The translations under genes were made by a program, and so were the position numbers. Of a DNA stretch of 36,830 nucleotides, positions 32,949 to 36,830 are shown piece after piece; the first letter of the stretch is position 1, and each line of letters starts with the position of its first letter. The notes under the pieces were generated by a model that saw only the letters and a program-made list of their open reading frames with translations, did not search any database and was not told the DNA's origin. Location: the NCBI GenBank assembly GCA_020793565.1, contig DQIP01000223.1:1-36830 (forward strand), read 5' to 3'. This DNA comes from Candidatus Methanovorans sp. (lineage in GTDB: Archaea; Halobacteriota; Methanosarcinia; Methanosarcinales; Methanosarcinaceae).

Positions 32949-32960
32949 AAACCTTATAGC
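32949..32960 (+). promoter_or_regulatory. TATA box of rqcH
   Basis: AACCTTATAGCC lies about 28 bases before the rqcH ATG, with no ribosome binding site between, which fits a leaderless transcript. The same sequence is kept upstream of the truncated duplicate at 28599-28610. Confidence 0.45.
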
Positions 32961-32985
32961 CTAACCAAAACATTATACATCCAAC

Positions 32986-34977
32986 ATGAAACAGGAAATG
33001 ACAAGTGCCGATGTAGCCGCCCTTGTATCCGAGTTTACCGAAGGTGCAAACTCCTTAAACGATGCAAAGATCGGCAAGATATACCAGCCAGTGCCCGATG
33101 AGATACGGATAAGCCTTTTCCTCTTTGGCAGGGGCAGGCATAATCTTGTGATAGAAGCCGGAAAACGGGCACACATGAGTGAACACATTCGTCCAAGCCC
33201 CAAAATGCCGCATTCATTCCCCATGCTGCTCCGAAAACATATACTTGGGGGGCGCATTACATTTGTTAAGCAATATAACTTTGACAGGATAATAGAATTC
33301 GGGATCGTGCGCGGTGGTATTGAAACAATACTTGTTGCAGAACTCTTCTCAAGCGGTAATATCGTCCTGCTTGACAACGAGCGCAGGATCATACTACCGA
33401 TGAAACCGGTAACCTTCAGGGGGCGAAGGATACGAAGCGGTGAAATATACGAATATCCCGAGGCGAAGATGAGTCCCCTGGATGCCGGCGAAAATGAACT
33501 TGCAGGTGCATTTGCATCATCCGATACAAATATAGTCCGAACCATCGCAAACCGGTTCAATCTCGGTGGAGTGCTGGCAGAAGAGGTCTGCCTGCGTGGT
33601 GGTGTTGATAAGAATATGGAAGCGCAGGACGTTTCCCTGCAGGAGATTTCTGCAATTCGTGGCTCGTTGAAGGATGTATTCTCACCGCTCCTATCAGGAG
33701 AACTCAGGCCACAGATAATCAAAAAAGAGGTCAACGGAAAACTGGAACCTCATGACGTGGTGCCGTTCGAACTTGGGCAATACCGTGATTTTGATAAAGA
33801 GTACTTCGACTCATTCAACAGTGCACTGGATGAGTTTTTCGGTAAACTATCAGCCGAATCTGTGATCGAGCAGGTAGAAGTGGTCAAGAAAGAGAAGGTA
33901 AACATATTTGAGCGAAGATTACAGCAACAGCAATCGGCGATCAAGAAGTTTGAGACAAATTCAGACAAATTCACAACAGTGGCGGAACAGGTATATGCGA
34001 ATTACCAGTCGATCGAAAAGTTGCTGGAAATCCTCAATGGTGCCCGGAAAAAAGGTTATTCATGGAATGAGATTAAGTCCATATTAAAGCAGGCAAAGGA
34101 TACCATTCCTGTCGCAAAGATGATCGAGAGTATAAATTCTGCTGAAGGTACGGTAGTTGTTGACATTGAAGGTACAAAGGCAACGATAGACATACGTAAG
34201 ACAGTTCCGCAGAATGCGCAGGTCTATTACGAAAAAGCGAAAAAGCTCATGAAAAAACGCGACGGTGCCCTTCGTGCGATCGAGCAGACAAAACTTGCGA
34301 TGAAGAAAAAGGAAAAACGGGCACCCAAACGGCGGAAAGTCATACGTAAAAAACACTGGTACGACCGTTTCAGGTGGTTCGTCTCATCTGACGGATTTCT
34401 TGTTGTTGGTGGGCGGAATGCCGATACCAATGAAGAAATTGTAAGTAAATACATGGAAAAACGCGATATCGCGTTCCATACACAAGTACCGGGTGCCCCG
34501 ATGACGGTTATAAGGACAGAAGGTAAGGAAGTGCCGGAAACCACGCTGCAGGAAGCGGCGCAGTTTGTTGTTTCTTATTCGAGCGTCTGGAAATCTGGAC
34601 AGTTTAGCGGTGATTGCTACTGGATCAAGCCCGAACAGGTATCAAAGACGCCGGAATCCGGCGAGTTCCTGAAGAAAGGTTCATTCGTGATACGCGGCGA
34701 GCGGAATTATCACAGGGATGTGCAGGTAGGGATTGCGATAGGGCTTGAACTCGCCGGAGAAACACGGGTCATCGGCGGTCCGTTGTCTGCGATACGAAAA
34801 CATGCTAAATACGTTATTGAGGTCGTTCCCGGAAAGTTCAACCAGAACGACATATCCAAGAAGATATCCCGCACCTATGTTAATGACCTCGGGGATGTGC
34901 AGTTCGTAAAGCAGATAGCGTCCCCGGATTTGATTGCTGTGATGCTGCCTCCGGGTGAATCGGATATTAAGGAATGA
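32986..34977 (+). CDS. rqcH: RqcH / NFACT-family ribosome quality control protein
   Basis: A 663-residue NFACT protein (archaeal Rqc2/RqcH). The N-terminal NFACT-N domain includes Asp100-Arg101 in NFDRIIEFG, the pair needed in homologues for tRNA-dependent tailing of stalled chains. A long coiled coil spans about residues 290-330 and 395-440. The C-terminal NFACT-R/DUF814 domain has the classic HWYDRFRWFVSSDGFLVVGGRNADTNEEIV and AFHTQVPGAPMTVIR. It binds split 60S/50S subunits with peptidyl-tRNA. pelA follows 170 bp downstream in the same direction, so both genes serve stalled ribosomes. Confidence 0.93.
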   Translation: MKQEMTSADVAALVSEFTEGANSLNDAKIGKIYQPVPDEIRISLFLFGRGRHNLVIEAGKRAHMSEHIRPSPKMPHSFPMLLRKHILGGRITFVKQYNFDRIIEFGIVRGGIETILVAELFSSGNIVLLDNERRIILPMKPVTFRGRRIRSGEIYEYPEAKMSPLDAGENELAGAFASSDTNIVRTIANRFNLGGVLAEEVCLRGGVDKNMEAQDVSLQEISAIRGSLKDVFSPLLSGELRPQIIKKEVNGKLEPHDVVPFELGQYRDFDKEYFDSFNSALDEFFGKLSAESVIEQVEVVKKEKVNIFERRLQQQQSAIKKFETNSDKFTTVAEQVYANYQSIEKLLEILNGARKKGYSWNEIKSILKQAKDTIPVAKMIESINSAEGTVVVDIEGTKATIDIRKTVPQNAQVYYEKAKKLMKKRDGALRAIEQTKLAMKKKEKRAPKRRKVIRKKHWYDRFRWFVSSDGFLVVGGRNADTNEEIVSKYMEKRDIAFHTQVPGAPMTVIRTEGKEVPETTLQEAAQFVVSYSSVWKSGQFSGDCYWIKPEQVSKTPESGEFLKKGSFVIRGERNYHRDVQVGIAIGLELAGETRVIGGPLSAIRKHAKYVIEVVPGKFNQNDISKKISRTYVNDLGDVQFVKQIASPDLIAVMLPPGESDIKE

Positions 34978-35005
34978 AACGTATAGTTATTGTTCAAAAT
35001 TCATG

Positions 35006-35016
35006 GCTTATATACT
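35006..35016 (+). promoter_or_regulatory. Possible TATA box of pelA
   Basis: GGCTTATATAC lies in the 170-bp gap between rqcH and pelA, about 135 bases before the start. If used, pelA has a leader of roughly 110 nt. Confidence 0.3.
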
Positions 35017-35147
35017 ACTCCGCAAGTATAATTCACAGTAATCTTGTAATAAAACCGATTCATGAAGGTTTACTGATAATCAAGAGTTACAAAAAAATGA
35101 CGTGGATTAGTATAGATAATTGTTCATAGTTTGATCTGGTGTAAATT

Positions 35148-36188
35148 ATGAGAGTCACAAAGAGATACTTAAAAGGCAGGGAAGGCAATATCGCACTTAC
35201 TCCTGAAACCCTTGATGACCTGTGGCACCTCAAATATATTATTGAAAAAGGCGACCTTATTTTTGCAGTTACAAAGCGAAAGGCAGAGGGTGCAAAAGAC
35301 AAATTGCGGCCTGAAAAAGTGGAAAAGAAGACCGTGCGGCTTGGCATCAGGGTGGAGGATGTGGAGTTCCATAAGTTTTCCAACCGCCTGCGGGTTCATG
35401 GCATGATCGAGCACGGCATGGACGTGGGCTCATATCATACACTGAATATTGAGGATGGGGTGAACCTGTCCATCAATAAACTGTGGAAAAAGGACCAGAT
35501 CGAAAGAGTGAACGAGGCTGAAGCCGCAGCCAAACGACCGAAGGTTGTTCTTGTGGCAATCGAGGAGGGAGATGCGGATATAGGACTTGTGAGGCATTAC
35601 GGCATAGAACTGTACTCACATATCACGCAATCGTCGGGTAAAGGAGAGGGGACGCTGCGTGAGGTGTTCTTCAAAAGCATTCTTGACAAACTTATATACG
35701 CGGCAGCGGAATCCGAATCGATTGTAGTAGCAGGTCCGGGTTTTACTAAAGATGATTTTATGAAGTACTTCAAAGTCCATGAACCGGAGATGGCAGAAAC
35801 TGTGCTGACAGAGGACACGTCATCTATAGGCATGTCCGGATTCCAGGAAGTCCTTCGGCGCGGGGCTGTGGATAGGATCATGGAAGAATCAAGGATCGCA
35901 AGGGAATCGTCGCTGATGGAAGAACTGTTAAAGGAGATAGCATTGGACGGGAAAGCAGTCTACGGTCTTGATGAAGTGAAAAAGGCCCTGGATTATGGTG
36001 CGATCAAGACAGTTCTTATCGCTGATGAGATGCTGAGGCTTGAGCGCGAAAAAGGAAATATCGATTCCCTGCTGCAGGCTGTTGAACATGCACAGGGAAA
36101 GGTTGTGGTTTTCAGTACGGAGTTCGAGCCCGGGCAGAAACTGCATGCACTTGGTGGAATTGCGGCGATTTTAAGGTACAAGATATGA
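35148..36188 (+). CDS. pelA: Pelota (aPelota), mRNA surveillance / ribosome rescue factor
   Basis: A 346-residue aPelota with three eRF1-like domains. The N-terminal Sm-like domain starts MRVTKRYLKGREGNIALTPETLDDLWHLKYIIEKGD and contains FHKFSNRLRVHGMIEHG; the central domain has VVLVAIEEGDADIGLV; the C-terminal domain has KAVYGLDEVKKALDYGAIKTVLIADEMLR and ends with GQKLHALGGIAAILRY. It recognises empty A sites and, with ABCE1 or aEF1A, splits stalled ribosomes. GGTG lies about seven bases before the ATG. It is a natural functional neighbour of RqcH. Confidence 0.96.
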   Translation: MRVTKRYLKGREGNIALTPETLDDLWHLKYIIEKGDLIFAVTKRKAEGAKDKLRPEKVEKKTVRLGIRVEDVEFHKFSNRLRVHGMIEHGMDVGSYHTLNIEDGVNLSINKLWKKDQIERVNEAEAAAKRPKVVLVAIEEGDADIGLVRHYGIELYSHITQSSGKGEGTLREVFFKSILDKLIYAAAESESIVVAGPGFTKDDFMKYFKVHEPEMAETVLTEDTSSIGMSGFQEVLRRGAVDRIMEESRIARESSLMEELLKEIALDGKAVYGLDEVKKALDYGAIKTVLIADEMLRLEREKGNIDSLLQAVEHAQGKVVVFSTEFEPGQKLHALGGIAAILRYKI

Positions 36189-36346
36189 AATTCGGGGTGG
36201 TTGCGTATGAGAATGAAAGAGCAGGAAATGTGCGGTATTCCGCTGCTTTAGCATGTATCAAAATTGAACCCCACAACCCTTTCGCAAGCGGCACATTACC
36301 TCTCCCGACCTACGTATCGATCTTTGATGTTAATATGTGTAATTAG
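36185..36346 (+). CDS. Possible small protein overlapping pelA end
   Basis: A 53-codon frame starting in an ATGA overlap with pelA (MKFGVVAYENERAGNVRYSAAL...). The overlap is of the kind seen in coupled genes, but the protein is not recognisable and the second half looks non-coding. It may be a truncated gene or chance. Confidence 0.22.
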   Translation: MKFGVVAYENERAGNVRYSAALACIKIEPHNPFASGTLPLPTYVSIFDVNMCN

Positions 36347-36460
36347 ATCTGGCGCAGGTGACCGATCTTTTCAGTATCCAGTATCCAGTATCTCATTTTT
36401 TAGATCCCCAGACATCCTGAACCAGACATCTTGCAGTTCCTGAATAATTTATGTACAATA

Positions 36461-36567
36461 GAGGCGGTCCTGCAATTCAAAAATTAAGGAAAAATAAGAC
36501 CAAATATAGATTTAAATACAAAAATAAGGAGTGATATCATTGAATATCGTAATTGTTGTATATCCCC
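36461..36567 (-). mobile_element. MITE-A copy 3, 107 bp
   Basis: Inverted relative to copies 1 and 2. It starts with GAGGCGGTCCTGCAATTC and shares the interior TAAATACAAAAA and GATATCATTGAATATCG. The far end is decayed (TATATCCCC). The length is again 107 bp. Confidence 0.7.
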
Positions 36568-36574
36568 TGTTATA

Positions 36575-36654
36575 AAAAAAGTTTTTTTTACATGGTTTCG
36601 ATAAAATGTCGATGCACAGCCCATATATCCAAATCCCGTGCAGCAATCAGCCGA
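36575..36654. repeat. Decayed copy of element R1, cut by a group II intron
   Basis: GATAAAATGTCGATGCACAG and GTGCAGCAATC follow the order of R1 copy 2 (21650-21705). Similarity stops at CAGCCG, inside the GC-rich palindrome of R1, exactly where the group II intron 3' end is placed. Confidence 0.6.
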
Positions 36655-36690
36655 ATAAGAAAGAGCGATTACTCGCTCTCCCTCTTCTAA

Positions 36691-36724
36691 GAACCGGACT
36701 TGCGACTTTTACCACATCCGGCTC
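36691..36724 (-). ncRNA. Group II intron domain V
   Basis: Exactly 34 nt. Pairs 1-34 to 9-26 include the AGC catalytic triad (G-U at the middle pair). A two-base AA bulge follows at 24-25, then five more pairs under an AAAA tetraloop in place of the usual GAAA. The layout matches the canonical domain V in full. Confidence 0.85.
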
Positions 36725-36804
36725 AAGCCTTTCATAACCCTTTTTGTATCGGGCAGCAGTTAACAATTTAATGGCTTCATTGTTTTAAGACTACATTGTT
36801 CATG

Positions 36805-36826
36805 CAAATGAACAAATGTTCATTTG
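36805..36826. repeat. 9-bp inverted repeat near the right edge
   Basis: CAAATGAAC-AAAT-GTTCATTTG, a perfect stem. It lies in the intron's presumed domain IV region and could be a structural stem of the intron RNA. Confidence 0.5.
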
Positions 36827-36830
36827 AACT

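Larger units (their letters stand above)
32528..32985. other. Divergent intergenic region with MITE-B and promoters
   Basis: Holds the presumed promoter of the DUF262 operon, MITE-B copy 2 (32658-32787) and the rqcH promoter. No gene seen. Confidence 0.5.
36655..36830 (-). mobile_element. 3' end of a group II intron, continuing beyond the window
   Basis: Minus strand. A 34-nt domain V is followed by a domain VI hairpin and a 3' end in TTAT at about 36655. The 5' part, and any reverse transcriptase gene, must lie to the right of the window. No bulged branch-point A is obvious in domain VI. Confidence 0.8.

Overview
The window is archaeal and most likely from a methane-metabolising Methanosarcinales/ANME-2-type lineage (inference from gene content). 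Evidence: a heterodisulfide reductase (Hdr) gene cluster with F420/formate-dehydrogenase-type subunits, an archaeal informational operon (PriS, GINS, L44e, S27e, aIF2-alpha, Nop10, a PAC2 proteasome-assembly homologue, EndoQ), pelota and an RqcH/NFACT protein, GGTGAT/GGAG-type ribosome binding sites, and TTG/GTG starts.

Layout. (1) 304-726: a divergent hotdog thioesterase. (2) 1001-12208: one tightly packed plus-strand operon: HdrD-like, HdrC, HdrB, a tandem HdrA-HdrA fusion, MvhD, a second HdrA, a second MvhD, an FdhB/FrhB-like flavoprotein, an FdhA-like molybdopterin protein and a 63-residue protein, closed by a hairpin terminator. It reads as a soluble flavin-based bifurcating/confurcating complex linking F420 or formate, ferredoxin and thiol/disulfide chemistry. 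(3) 12249-22371: an accessory region of low gene density: a DsrE-like protein, a broken mnhG remnant, 245-bp direct repeats, a TumE/TumA-like toxin-antitoxin pair, an IS4-family element abutting a truncated gene and an orphan HicA, an unrecognised two-gene module with a PD-(D/E)XK-like nuclease, and broken methyltransferase genes. Its outer parts carry two 393-bp terminal-inverted-repeat elements in opposite orientation; one has a 107-bp MITE inserted in it. (4) 22400-28002, minus strand: tRNA-Ser(CGA) with about 30 extra bases, then the replication/translation operon. (5) 28024-32787: RelE-type toxin-antitoxin with a palindromic operator, a partial duplicate of the 5' end of rqcH, a dead transposase fragment, and a three-gene DUF262/ATPase/unknown operon that looks like an antiviral module. 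(6) 32986-36188: rqcH and pelA, both for stalled ribosomes. (7) 36461-36830: another MITE, a decayed copy of the 393-bp element, and the 3' end (domains V and VI) of a group II intron that runs off the right edge.

Strongest leads: the Hdr/Fdh cluster with its fused double HdrA; the two-gene nuclease module at 18177-20088; the DUF262/ATPase/unknown operon beside the partial rqcH duplication; the tRNA-Ser with a probable non-canonical intron; and the family of same-length non-autonomous elements, where an empty and an occupied site can be compared directly. All functional statements rest on motifs read by eye; no database search was possible.
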